A stretch of 64,000 nt of DNA. Source: Bosea vaviloviae. GTDB taxonomy: Bacteria > Pseudomonadota > Alphaproteobacteria > Rhizobiales > Beijerinckiaceae. The notes under the pieces were generated by a model. That model was not told the DNA's origin, did not search any database, and saw nothing but the letters and a program-made list of their open reading frames with translations. Below, one piece after another: positions 33,783 to 41,642 of this stretch. The stretch lies in assembly GCF_001741865.1 (NCBI RefSeq), contig NZ_CP017147.1, positions 5,757,001 through 5,821,000 of the forward strand. The letters are read 5' to 3'. The stretch's first letter is position 1, and every line of letters starts with the position of its first letter. A program made the translations under genes and the position numbers.

Positions 33783-34873
33783 GCAGACTGGCGTGGGCGA
33801 ACGCCCATCTCGGCTTCGCGCTGCTTTGCGGCCTGCTCGCTTTGCCCGCCGGCGCGGCCGAACCCACCAGCGGAGCCTTCCGCGAATGGCTCGCCGGTTG
33901 CGACAATCTCGGGCGCTGCACGGCCCTGTCGCTTCCGGTCGACGGCGCGAGCTTTCCGGCCATGCTGATGCTCCAGCGCGAGGCCCGACCGGCCGCGCCG
34001 CCGGTCCTGACACTGACGCTGAAGGCCGACACGCTGCCGGAACTGCCGCTGGTCGCCAACCTTGCCGTGGACGGCGCACCCTTTCCCTCGCCGGGCGCAA
34101 AACTGACGGTCGAGCGCGCCGATCTCGAAACCGGTCGCGTGCGCTTCACGCCCGAGCAGATCGAGGCGCTGGTTGCCGCGATGCGCAAGGCAACCGCCAT
34201 GACCGCGACGATGGCGCGTGACAGCTACGAGATTCCGCTCGCCGGTGCTGTCGCCGCAATGCTCTGGCTGGACGAGCGACAGGGGCGGCTCTCGACGCCG
34301 ACGGCCTTGATCCGCAAAGGGGACACTTCGCCCACGCGCATCCCGCAGCCCGCCCCGCTGCCGATCGTAACGCCGGTGCCGACCAAAACCCTACGGGGGC
34401 CAACGAAGGCACAGGCAAAGGCGCTCGCCGCAGCGATGCGTGAACAGCTCCAGCGCACAGACCCCGATGCCTGCGAGGATAACGAGCCGGCCCGCGGGAT
34501 GGACAGCGCCGTCCAGATCGACCGCAGGAGCCGGCTCGTCATGCTCTCCTGCCTCGGCGGCGCCTACAACTACACCACGAGCTACTGGATCGTGCCTGGC
34601 AGCGATGTCGCCAAGGCGCGCAAGCTCGCCTTCCAGCAGCCGGGCAAACCCACCGGAAACCGCCTCATCAACGCCGAGTACGATCCGGCGACCGGCCAGA
34701 TCGCCTTTCTCGAAAAGGGGCGCGGCCCCGGCGATTGCGGCCGCCTGGGCGGCTACGCCTGGACCGGGAAGAACTTCGTGCTTACGACCTACGCCGAGAT
34801 GCCGCGCTGCCAGGGCCTGCTGCCCGACGACTGGCTGGTGCTCTGGCGCAGCGAGGTGAAGGCCGCCAAGTAG
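33779..34873 (+). CDS. DUF1176 exported protein, second of a tandem pair
   Basis: A 364-aa paralogue of the preceding gene. Signal peptide MSRLAWANAHLGFALLCGLL is followed by FREWLAGCDNLGRCTALSL, matching FRDWIAGCDNLNQCVALSF in the partner. SLAGAVAAM/PLAGAVAAM, DDRQGRL-like and GPGDCGRLGGYAWTGKNFVL blocks repeat in the same order. The overlap ATGA with the upstream gene indicates co-translation. The two proteins clearly arose by duplication but are divergent; whether they interact is unknown. Confidence 0.85.
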   Translation: MSRLAWANAHLGFALLCGLLALPAGAAEPTSGAFREWLAGCDNLGRCTALSLPVDGASFPAMLMLQREARPAAPPVLTLTLKADTLPELPLVANLAVDGAPFPSPGAKLTVERADLETGRVRFTPEQIEALVAAMRKATAMTATMARDSYEIPLAGAVAAMLWLDERQGRLSTPTALIRKGDTSPTRIPQPAPLPIVTPVPTKTLRGPTKAQAKALAAAMREQLQRTDPDACEDNEPARGMDSAVQIDRRSRLVMLSCLGGAYNYTTSYWIVPGSDVAKARKLAFQQPGKPTGNRLINAEYDPATGQIAFLEKGRGPGDCGRLGGYAWTGKNFVLTTYAEMPRCQGLLPDDWLVLWRSEVKAAK

Positions 34874-34904
34874 CGCGGCGCCCCCACGGCTGAGCCTCTC
34901 CGTC

Positions 34905-34927
34905 ATGGTCGGGCTTGTCCCGACCAT
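34905..34927. repeat. dispersed hairpin after the DUF1176 genes
   Basis: ATGGTCGGG (34905-34913) pairs perfectly with CCCGACCAT (34919-34927). It differs by one base pair from the hairpin at 11051-11073 and probably belongs to the same repeat family. It may help end transcription of the operon. Confidence 0.75.
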
Positions 34928-34939
34928 CCACGTCTTCGC

Positions 34940-35006
34940 TGGTCGCAGGTCTTGGCTGGTCGCAGGTCTTGGCTGGTCGCAGGTCTTGGCTGGTCGCAGG
35001 TCTTGG
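34940..35006. repeat. four copies of a 17-bp tandem repeat
   Basis: TGGTCGCAGGTCTTGGC is repeated head to tail from 34940; three complete units and a fourth lacking only its last base are identical. There are no spacers, so it is a simple minisatellite and not a CRISPR. It lies between convergent operons. Confidence 0.95.
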
Positions 35007-35010
35007 TCAA

Positions 35011-35045
35011 GTCGTGATGCTCGCCACGAGGGCGAGCATCACGAC
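35011..35045. terminator. 15-bp perfect hairpin between convergent genes
   Basis: GTCGTGATGCTCGCC (35011-35025) is perfectly inverse to GGCGAGCATCACGAC (35031-35045) with a 5-base loop. It lies just past the ilvE stop codon and could end transcription from either side, although no T run follows on either strand. Confidence 0.5.
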
Positions 35046-35065
35046 AGAGGGTCGCGACCGGCCGC

Positions 35066-35953
35066 TCACGCCGCCTTGGACTGCGGCCGTACCGCGGCCG
35101 AGTAATCCTCCATGATCACCTTGCCCATATTGCCGGTGATGAAGGAGTAGGGCCCGATCTCGGAGACCAGCGTCACTTCGGCGGCAGAGCCGGTGATGAA
35201 GCACTCGTTGAAGCTCTCCAACTCCTCGGGGCGGATGCGACGCTCGACCACCTCGAAGCCACGCTTCTTGCACTGCTCGATCACCGACTGGCGGGTCAGG
35301 CCGTTGAGGAAGCGGTCGGCGAGCGGGGTATGGACCACGCCGTCCTTGATGAAGAAGATGTTGGCGCCGGTGCATTCGGCGACATTGCCTTCCCAATCCA
35401 GCATCATCGCGTCGGCATAGCCGGCGCGCTCGGCCTTATGCTTCGACAGCGAGCAGATCATGTAGAGGCCCGCCGCCTTGGCATGGACCGGGGCGCAGGC
35501 CGGATCGGGCCGACGATAGGTCGCGACGTCGAGGCGCACGCCCTTCAGCTTCTGCGCCATGTCGAACATGCTCGGCCACTCCCAGACCGCGATCGCGGTA
35601 TGGATCGTGTTGTTCATGCCGGACACCGCCATCATCTCCGAGCCGCGCCAGGCGACCGGGCGGATATAGGCGTCCTTCAGTCCGTTTTCCTTCAGGCAGA
35701 GATATTTGGCGGCGTCGAGCTCGGCGACCGAGTAGGGGATCGTGAAATCCATGATCTCAGCCGATTTGTGGAAGCGCTGCGAATGCTCGGTGCCCTTGTA
35801 GATGACGCCGTCATAGGAGCGCTCGCCCTCGAACACGCAGGAGCCGTAATGCAACCCATGGGTCAGTACGTGCACCTTGGCGTCCTTCCACGGCACGAGC
35901 TTGCCGTCGAACCAGATGACGCCATCGCGCTGGTCGAAAGGAATGACTGACAT
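35066..35953 (-). CDS. ilvE: branched-chain-amino-acid aminotransferase
   Basis: A 295-aa PLP enzyme of fold IV that transfers amino groups to and from leucine, isoleucine and valine. WFDGKLVPWKDAKVHVLTHG and LHYGSCVFEGERSYDG are the N-terminal blocks, the PLP lysine is in SLSKHKAERAGYADAM, and EGNVAECTGANIFFIKDG plus ITGSAAEVTLVSEIG carry the cofactor-phosphate contacts. AAGAGGAGCACCCC precedes the ATG. It is divergent from a MarR regulator and may share its control region. Confidence 0.93.
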   Translation of the reverse strand: MSVIPFDQRDGVIWFDGKLVPWKDAKVHVLTHGLHYGSCVFEGERSYDGVIYKGTEHSQRFHKSAEIMDFTIPYSVAELDAAKYLCLKENGLKDAYIRPVAWRGSEMMAVSGMNNTIHTAIAVWEWPSMFDMAQKLKGVRLDVATYRRPDPACAPVHAKAAGLYMICSLSKHKAERAGYADAMMLDWEGNVAECTGANIFFIKDGVVHTPLADRFLNGLTRQSVIEQCKKRGFEVVERRIRPEELESFNECFITGSAAEVTLVSEIGPYSFITGNMGKVIMEDYSAAVRPQSKAA

Positions 35954-36103
35954 GGGGTGCTCCTCTTGCACATCCGATTTTGAACATACGGTTCGGCCAA
36001 ACACCGCCACAACGGCGTAAAACGCGCAAGTCCGGACCGAAAAATGCGCGACGGCGGCCTATTGCGACATATTCCGTCGCCATGCACGCTTGACCGGTAA
36101 TCT

Positions 36104-36135
36104 TACGTCTGAGATATGTCAACATCACTGACGTA
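36104..36135. promoter_or_regulatory. inverted repeat and promoter in the ilvE/MarR intergenic region
   Basis: TACGTC (36104-36109) and GACGTA (36130-36135) are perfect inverse arms around a 20-base centre that includes TGTCAA at 36117-36122, which read on the minus strand is a consensus TTGACA -35 box for ilvE. A regulator binding the arms would flank this box. The MarR protein encoded 9 bases downstream is the obvious candidate. Confidence 0.5.
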
Positions 36136-36143
36136 TAGCGGGG

Positions 36144-36662
36144 ATGCTGCTGGTGACGGACACGCACGCTCGACCGATCGACCCGGCCAAAGCCCCGGCA
36201 ATGACCGAAGAGGTGCCCTTCGATTTGATCGAATTGCTGTTCTTCGCCTATCGCGATTTCGTCGGCGATCCCGACCGTATCCTGTCCGAATACGGCTTCG
36301 GGCGGGCCCATCATCGCGTCCTGCATTTCGTTCTGCGCCGGCCGGGCCTCACCATCGCCGAGCTGCTCGACATCCTGCAGATCACCAAGCAGAGCCTGAA
36401 CCGTGTCCTCAAGGAACTGGTCGAGACCGGCTATGTTGAGCAGCGCACCGGCGTCCAGGACAAGCGCCAGCGCCATCTCCACAGCACGCCAGCCGGCGAG
36501 AAACTCGCGCTCAGCCTGGTGCAATTGCAGGCCAAGCGCATCAACGCCGCCCTCGACGGCGTCGGTGCCGAGGCGGCCCCAATCGTCGCACGCTATCTCG
36601 CGGGGTTGATCGACGCATCGGAACGCCACAAAGTGCTGGGATTCCTTGCCAAGCCGCGATGA
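36144..36662 (+). CDS. MarR family transcriptional regulator (PetP-like position)
   Basis: A 172-aa winged-helix protein. DLIELLFFAYRDFVGDPDRI, FGRAHHRVLHFVLRRPGLTI, helix-turn-helix AELLDILQITKQSLNRVLKE and wing GYVEQRTGVQDKRQRHLHST are clear MarR features. The combination of a MarR gene directly before an OmpR-type regulator gene recalls petP-petR of Rhodobacter; that parallel is by arrangement and memory, not by search. Start is uncertain: ATG 36201 would remove 19 unconserved residues. Confidence 0.85.
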   Translation: MLLVTDTHARPIDPAKAPAMTEEVPFDLIELLFFAYRDFVGDPDRILSEYGFGRAHHRVLHFVLRRPGLTIAELLDILQITKQSLNRVLKELVETGYVEQRTGVQDKRQRHLHSTPAGEKLALSLVQLQAKRINAALDGVGAEAAPIVARYLAGLIDASERHKVLGFLAKPR

Positions 36663-36782
36663 GCGAGGCGACTGAATCTATGCGGCCAGCAACACGCCAA
36701 CGTCACCATGGCGTGTCAGAAGGATGACTTGGCCGGCATGCCGGACGCCGCTCCGGCCCGAAAACAAGGATGTGAACAGCCG

Positions 36783-37511
36783 ATGGCCGCCGCCAGCGCG
36801 CGACAACCGCTCCCCGACGAAGCGCCCCATATCCTTGTGGTCGATGACGACCGCCGCCTGCGCGATCTGCTGGGACGCTTCCTCGGCGACAATGGTTACC
36901 GCATCACCACCGCAGCCAGCGCTGCGGAGGCCGATACGCGGCTGACCAGCTTCGTCTTCGACGCCATCGTGCTCGACATCATGATGCCGGGCGAGAACGG
37001 CTTCGATTTCGCCAAGCGCTTCCGCTCCGATTCCGCCATCCCGATCCTGATGCTGACCGCGCGCGCCGACAGCAAGGATCGCATCAACGGGCTCGAACTC
37101 GGCGTCGACGATTATCTCGCCAAGCCCTTCGAGCCGCGCGAATTGCTGCTGCGGCTCGGCAACATCCTCAAGCGCACGATCGTCGTCGATACCGCGCAAT
37201 CCGCGACACGCCCGGATTTCGTCCGCTTCGGCCCCTTCGTCTACGGGTTGGCGCGCGGCGACCTTCACAAGGGCGAGGAGATGATCCGCCTGACCGAGCG
37301 CGAGCGCGAAATCCTGACCGCACTGGCCGAACGCGCCGGCGAGGTCGTGCCGCGCGAACAGCTCGCAGCCCAAGGCAGCGCCGCCAATGACCGCACCGTC
37401 GACGTGCAGATGAACCGTCTGCGCCGCAAGGTCGAGCGCGACCCCGCCGATCCGCTCTATCTGCAGACCGTGCGCGGCGTCGGCTATCGCCTCGTGACGG
37501 ATCGCGCGTGA
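36783..37511 (+). CDS. OmpR family response regulator
   Basis: A 242-aa two-domain regulator. The receiver domain has the acidic pair in ILVVDDDRRL, phospho-acceptor Asp65 in AIVLDIMMPGENG and the conserved lysine 114 in LAKPFEP. The C-terminal winged helix includes IRLTEREREILTALAERAGE and VDVQMNRLRRKVERDPADPL. It overlaps the histidine kinase gene by four bases (GTGA) and surely forms a pair with it. ATG 36783 was chosen; in-frame ATGs at 36708 and 36738 would add residues without homology. Confidence 0.92.
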   Translation: MAAASARQPLPDEAPHILVVDDDRRLRDLLGRFLGDNGYRITTAASAAEADTRLTSFVFDAIVLDIMMPGENGFDFAKRFRSDSAIPILMLTARADSKDRINGLELGVDDYLAKPFEPRELLLRLGNILKRTIVVDTAQSATRPDFVRFGPFVYGLARGDLHKGEEMIRLTEREREILTALAERAGEVVPREQLAAQGSAANDRTVDVQMNRLRRKVERDPADPLYLQTVRGVGYRLVTDRA

Positions 37512-38965
37512 CACCCGTGCAGCCCGCCGATCGCCGGTCGCGCCTGACCCGGGCGGCAGGGCTGGGCGTGAACCGGGCGCTGGCGGCGAGCGCACGCTGG
37601 CGCGCCAGCCTGCACAGCACGCTGAAACCGATGTTGAAGGCCGCCGGCCGGCCGCTGCACGGCATCGCGCGCTACATGCCCAAGGGGCTCTATCCGCGCG
37701 CCCTCGTCATCGTCATCGCGCCGGTCGTATTGCTGCAATCCGTCATCGCCTATGTCTTCATGGAACGGCATTGGCAGACCGTGACGCAGCGCCTGTCCTC
37801 GGCCGTCTCGGCCGACATCGCCATGTTGATCGACGTCTATGAGAGCTATCCGCAGGACGCCGACACCACGATCCTGTCGCGTATCGCAGCCGACAGGCTC
37901 GGCATGGATGTCGATATCCTGCCCGATTCCGACCTGCCGGCACCGGGCCCGCGGCCCTTCTTCTCACTGCTCGACAACGCGCTCTCGACCGAGCTGAGCC
38001 AGCAGGTGGCGCGGCCGTTCTGGCTCGACACGGTCGGTCGCTCCAGCCTGATCGAAATCAGGATCAAGCTCGGCAAGAACGTGATGCGCGTGCTGACGCG
38101 GCGCAACTCGGCCTATGCCTCGAACAGCCATATCTTCCTGCTCTGGATGCTCGGCACCTCGCTGATCCTGCTGACGATTGCGGTCTTGTTCCTGCGCAAC
38201 CAGATCCGGCCGATCCTCAAGCTGGCCGATGCGGCGGAGGCCTTCGGCAAGGGCCGCGACGCCGAGTTCCGCCCGCGCGGCGCGCGCGAGGTCCGTCGTG
38301 CCGGCAACGCCTTCATCGAGATGAAGCGCCGCGTCGAACGCTCCATCGGCGAGCGCACGACGATGCTGAACGGCGTCAGCCACGACCTGCGCACCATCCT
38401 GACCCGCTTCAAGCTCTCGCTGGCACTTCTTGAGCGCTCCACCGAGATCGACGCACTTGAGAAAGACGTCGACGAGATGAGCCGCATGCTTGAGGACTAT
38501 CTCGCCTTCGCACGCGGCGACGCCGGCGAAGCGCCGGTCGAAACCGACATCCGCGCTCTGCTTGAGGAATTGAAATTCGACGCGGAAAGGCAGGGCCACC
38601 AGACCGAACTCGAGGTCGTCGGCGACCCGCTCGTGGTGATCAGGCCCGACGCCTTTCGCCGCTTGCTGACTAACCTCGTCTCCAACGCCGCTCGCTTCGG
38701 CGACCGCATCGCCATCCGTGCGACGCATGACGCGCGTTATCTGATCGTGGTGGTCGAGGATGACGGCCCTGGCATCCCGCCCGAGCAGCGCGAGGAGGTC
38801 TTCCGCCCCTTCTTCCGGCTGGACGAGGCCCGCAATGTCGACAGCGGCGGCACGGGGCTCGGCCTCGCGATCGCCCGCGACATCGCCCGCGCCCATGGCG
38901 GCGACATCATCCTGGCGGATTCGAGCCTGGGCGGATTGCGGGCGACGGTGCGGCTGCCCGTGTAG
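37508..38965 (+). CDS. sensor histidine kinase, EnvZ-like
   Basis: A 485-aa inner-membrane kinase starting at GTG. A basic N-tail leads to helix 1 (ALVIVIAPVVLLQSVIAYVF), a periplasmic loop of about 120 residues, helix 2 (IFLLWMLGTSLILLTIAVLF) and a HAMP segment. The H-box is NGVSHDLRTILTRFKLSLAL with His292 (Ile replaces the usual Pro after the Thr), the N-box RRLLTNLVSNAARFG, and the G boxes VEDDGPGIPPEQ and GGTGLGLAIARD. The final 29 codons are duplicated at 40048-40135. It overlaps its response regulator gene. Confidence 0.92.
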   Translation: MTPVQPADRRSRLTRAAGLGVNRALAASARWRASLHSTLKPMLKAAGRPLHGIARYMPKGLYPRALVIVIAPVVLLQSVIAYVFMERHWQTVTQRLSSAVSADIAMLIDVYESYPQDADTTILSRIAADRLGMDVDILPDSDLPAPGPRPFFSLLDNALSTELSQQVARPFWLDTVGRSSLIEIRIKLGKNVMRVLTRRNSAYASNSHIFLLWMLGTSLILLTIAVLFLRNQIRPILKLADAAEAFGKGRDAEFRPRGAREVRRAGNAFIEMKRRVERSIGERTTMLNGVSHDLRTILTRFKLSLALLERSTEIDALEKDVDEMSRMLEDYLAFARGDAGEAPVETDIRALLEELKFDAERQGHQTELEVVGDPLVVIRPDAFRRLLTNLVSNAARFGDRIAIRATHDARYLIVVVEDDGPGIPPEQREEVFRPFFRLDEARNVDSGGTGLGLAIARDIARAHGGDIILADSSLGGLRATVRLPV

Positions 38966-40135
38966 GGGCGGCTTTGAGTGGAGGCTGTGAAAGTGCGATT
39001 GTGCATCAATTTCGACTGATGCGCGTGGGCCTAAGGTTCTCGCCTTCGATGAAGCGTGCCATGCAAGCCTCGGATCGCTACAAAAAGCCTACCAAATCAC
39101 TTCCGTTCCACACAGCCTCGGTGGGGAAGGGAAATTCGCGCTCGTAAAAAAGATCACCACTTACTGAAGTCGCCATGGACCAAATTGGACATCGGTGCGT
39201 AGTCATACGGATTTGTCACTGGAACAAGACGAGGTTCTGGGTAGTCAGATAGCCAAGGTATTTTTGATCTTAACGTTCTGGTGACAGGCGTACCGGTCAG
39301 TCGATCCAGAGGCCCTATCGGTATTCCCGAAGAGACCATTTCGATACGCACAGCTTTCAAATTTACGCCCTTGCCGAAGGAAGCGGACAGGTTGCTTTTC
39401 TCAACGCGTGCAAGTGATCGCGGATTGCTTAAATCGTAAAGTCTGACGAACATCGGCATCACGGACTCGGGAACGTTCGCTTCGGCTCGCAGCGCGTGGT
39501 AAAAGCTAATTCCCTCCGGTGTTCCCGGCGCAGGACCTGGAAAGGCAGCCGAATAGATATACACTGCGTTATCGGCATTTTGCTCAGACCGCAGAAGCAC
39601 AAAAAAGCTCCCGCGCTTGCCAAGATCAACCATCACGGCCTCTCCAGCAGCGGTTGTTCTCCGCCGCCCTCGATCGACCTTCACTTGGATAACACCTGAG
39701 CCCGAACGCATCCCCTCCGGGGTATCTACATCCACAGTGAGCCGGTAGCGCCATATCGGCTGCGGCATTAGCAGCGCGGCAAAAATCACGAGGATGAAGG
39801 CCGCTGCTACGATTAGTGCGATGTGTCGCCTAGAAAGTGTCGTCACCACAGACAGCCCATCACTGCAAACAATCGTGGCGGTCACATTAGCCCGTGTCTT
39901 ACACTCGACCGTTAATCCGGTGCGGTGCGTCGCGAACGTCCGCATCGGCTCAAAAAAACTCCTGCAATCGAGCCCATCTGCACCTCTACTACAAGCGCTG
40001 CTGGGCCCAGCTCTCACAAGAAATGCGGCAGCTTCGACAACGGCTTCCCCGCGACATCGCGCGCGCCCATGGCGGCGACATCATCCTGGCGGATTCGAGC
40101 CTGGGCGGATTGCGGGCGACGGTGCGGCTGCCCGT
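38874..40135. mobile_element. insertion at a gene 3' end bounded by 88-bp direct repeats
   Basis: The last 88 bases of the kinase gene (38874-38961) recur at 40048-40135 with a single mismatch. Both copies keep the kinase frame and end LPV followed by a stop codon (TAG and TGA). The 1086 bases between are visibly lower in GC than the surroundings and hold one foreign-looking gene. The kinase terminator-like hairpin lies 65 bases past the second copy, so the second copy appears to be the original gene end. This is the signature of integration into a gene 3' end with reconstitution of the gene. No integrase is present. Confidence 0.65.
39154..39945 (-). CDS. membrane-anchored protein of unknown function, cargo of the insertion
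   Basis: About 263 aa with one hydrophobic segment (IALIVAAAFILVIFAALLM) near the N-terminus and a long soluble part, probably periplasmic. No enzymatic motif is recognised; RLTVDVDTPEGMRSGSGVIQ is the first soluble strand region and the chain ends VHGDFSKW. Base composition is clearly lower in GC than neighbouring genes, a sign of transfer. The start is unsure: ATG 39945 is used, but GTG codons at 39849 and 39846 would place the membrane segment directly at the N-terminus. Similar unnamed proteins seem to exist in other Proteobacteria. Confidence 0.6.
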   Translation of the reverse strand: MRTFATHRTGLTVECKTRANVTATIVCSDGLSVVTTLSRRHIALIVAAAFILVIFAALLMPQPIWRYRLTVDVDTPEGMRSGSGVIQVKVDRGRRRTTAAGEAVMVDLGKRGSFFVLLRSEQNADNAVYIYSAAFPGPAPGTPEGISFYHALRAEANVPESVMPMFVRLYDLSNPRSLARVEKSNLSASFGKGVNLKAVRIEMVSSGIPIGPLDRLTGTPVTRTLRSKIPWLSDYPEPRLVPVTNPYDYAPMSNLVHGDFSKW

Positions 40136-40200
40136 CTGACCAGAGGCAAATAGGGACTATGGGCCCCGGCAAATCACCTCCGGAAGCCTGTCGGCAAACG

Positions 40201-40232
40201 CAGATCGTCCCGGCGGCAGCCGGGACGATCTG
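40201..40232. terminator. bidirectional-looking terminator hairpin
   Basis: CAGATCGTCCCGG (40201-40213) pairs perfectly with CCGGGACGATCTG (40220-40232) around a six-base loop. On the plus strand it is followed by CTATTTCT. It can serve the kinase operon from the left and the DUF1127 gene from the right. Confidence 0.7.
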
Positions 40233-40262
40233 CTATTTCTAGCGAATGAAGCTGACCCGCTG

Positions 40263-40487
40263 CTACCGGCGGCGCCAGAACGCCCAACGGGCGGTCTCGT
40301 TCACCCGCTCCACATCGCTGCGCGACAGCGCGATGTCCGAGAGCGCGGAATCGTCCATGCGGTAGAGCGCTCGCGCGCTGGCCCGCGCCGTGAGCCAATC
40401 CTCCAGGCGCAGGAACAGGCCGTGGAGCCCGTGCGCGCTGCGATGTGTGGCGAAGGCAAGATTTTCTGTGGCGATCATGGCCGGCAT
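40263..40487 (-). CDS. DUF1127 small protein
   Basis: A 74-aa basic protein whose second half has the DUF1127 pattern: ALYRMDDSALSDIALSRSDV matches the family core L-x-x-L-x-D-x-x-L-x-D-I-G-L-x-R. ACAGGAGGCCGCC before the ATG is a very good ribosome binding site. Some DUF1127 members in alphaproteobacteria take part in RNA-linked phosphate or stress responses, but a role here cannot be assigned. It is divergent from a LysR regulator. Confidence 0.88.
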   Translation of the reverse strand: MPAMIATENLAFATHRSAHGLHGLFLRLEDWLTARASARALYRMDDSALSDIALSRSDVERVNETARWAFWRRR

Positions 40488-40591
40488 GGCGGCCTCCTGT
40501 GATAGATTTCCTGCCTGTAATTTGGGGGTTGCGGGGCCTCTAAGCAAATGAGAAGTTCTTTGCTTCAGCCCAAGCAGAACTTGGCCATGCG

Positions 40592-41515
40592 ATGACCCGG
40601 CGCCAACTCCCGCCCCTCACCTCCTTGCGCGCCTTCGAGGCTGCGGCGCGGCACCTCAACTATGAGCGGGCGGGTGACGAGCTCGCCGTCACCGCCAGCG
40701 CGGTTGGCCAGCAGGTGAAGACGCTCGAAACCTGGCTCCGGCGGCCTCTCTTCGTCAGGCTGCCAAGCAAGGGCATCGCGCTGACGGGCATCGGACAGCG
40801 CTATGCCGCCTCGATCTCGCAATTGCTCGACCAGCTCGACGAGGCCACGGCGCGGGCGCTGCGGCCCGATGTGTCGAACGTCCTGACTGTCAGCACCATG
40901 CCGAGCTTCGCCCTGAGCTGGCTGATCCCGCGGCTCGGCTCGCTCAAGCAGCGCCACCCCGAGCTCGAGGTTCGCATCTCGGTTTCGCTGCACCTGACCG
41001 ATTTCGCGCGCGAGGACGTCGATGTCGCGGTCCGCTACGGTCCCGGTGGCTATCAGGGCCTGCACTCGGAGCTGCTGATGGCGGAGAGTTTCTTCCCCGT
41101 CTGCAACGCAGCATTGCTCAACGATCCCGCGCGCCCGCTGCGCCAGCCCTCGGATTTGCGCCACCACACCTTGCTGCACGAGCACGTGGAGGGTATCCCG
41201 GACTACGTCACTTGGCCGAAATGGCTCGCCTTCGTCGGCGTCCATGACATCGACGCGATGCACGGCCCGCGCTTCTCGCACACTTTCCTCGCCTTGCAGG
41301 CGGCGGCCTCCGGCCAGGGCATCGCCCTGGCGACGAGCGCCCTGATCGGCGACTATCTCGACGCCGGGCGCCTCGTCCGCCCGTTTCCGCAACAGCTGCA
41401 GAGCTCCTTCCAGTATTATGTGGTCTGCCCCGAGGCCTCCGCAGAGCGGCCCGCAATCGCGGCGTTCCGCAGCTGGATCCGCGAAGAGGCGGCCCAACAC
41501 GCCGATCTGCGCTGA
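40592..41515 (+). CDS. LysR family regulator, GcvA-like
   Basis: A 307-aa LysR-type activator. The N-terminal helix-turn-helix LTSLRAFEAAARHLNYERAG, then ELAVTASAVGQQVKTLETWL and the start of the effector domain LTVSTMPSFALSWLIPRLGS match the GcvA/AmpR group. WLIPRLGxFxxxHPxxEV is typical. The co-inducer and target are unknown; the divergent DUF1127 gene or the downstream exported protein gene could be targets. Confidence 0.9.
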   Translation: MTRRQLPPLTSLRAFEAAARHLNYERAGDELAVTASAVGQQVKTLETWLRRPLFVRLPSKGIALTGIGQRYAASISQLLDQLDEATARALRPDVSNVLTVSTMPSFALSWLIPRLGSLKQRHPELEVRISVSLHLTDFAREDVDVAVRYGPGGYQGLHSELLMAESFFPVCNAALLNDPARPLRQPSDLRHHTLLHEHVEGIPDYVTWPKWLAFVGVHDIDAMHGPRFSHTFLALQAAASGQGIALATSALIGDYLDAGRLVRPFPQQLQSSFQYYVVCPEASAERPAIAAFRSWIREEAAQHADLR

Positions 41516-41642
41516 TCGCCGCGAGCGGCCGGGCGCACCACGGCCGCCGCCCCGAATGGCAGTAGCGTCCGCCCCCACCCCGTCGCATCATGGCGCCCAG
41601 TGAACGGGCCACGGCTTCCCGAGCGGAGACAGGCGGGAACGG

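Noticed and set aside
34940..35006. Possible CRISPR array
   Set aside because: The 17-bp units are directly adjacent with no spacers and no cas genes are near; it is a minisatellite.
38366..38430. Kinase H-box has Ile in place of the usual Pro after HDLRT
   Set aside because: To my knowledge this HDLRTIL form is normal in a group of alphaproteobacterial EnvZ-like kinases, so it is not a sign of inactivation.
39894..40139. 81-codon plus-strand frame ending in the kinase C-terminus
   Set aside because: Only the last 29 codons resemble the kinase; the rest is insert sequence without a ribosome binding site. It is the duplicated gene end, not a separate gene.
41418..41603. Small frame in the LysR/hydrolase gap
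   Set aside because: Overlaps the LysR 3' end in another frame, with no translation signal.
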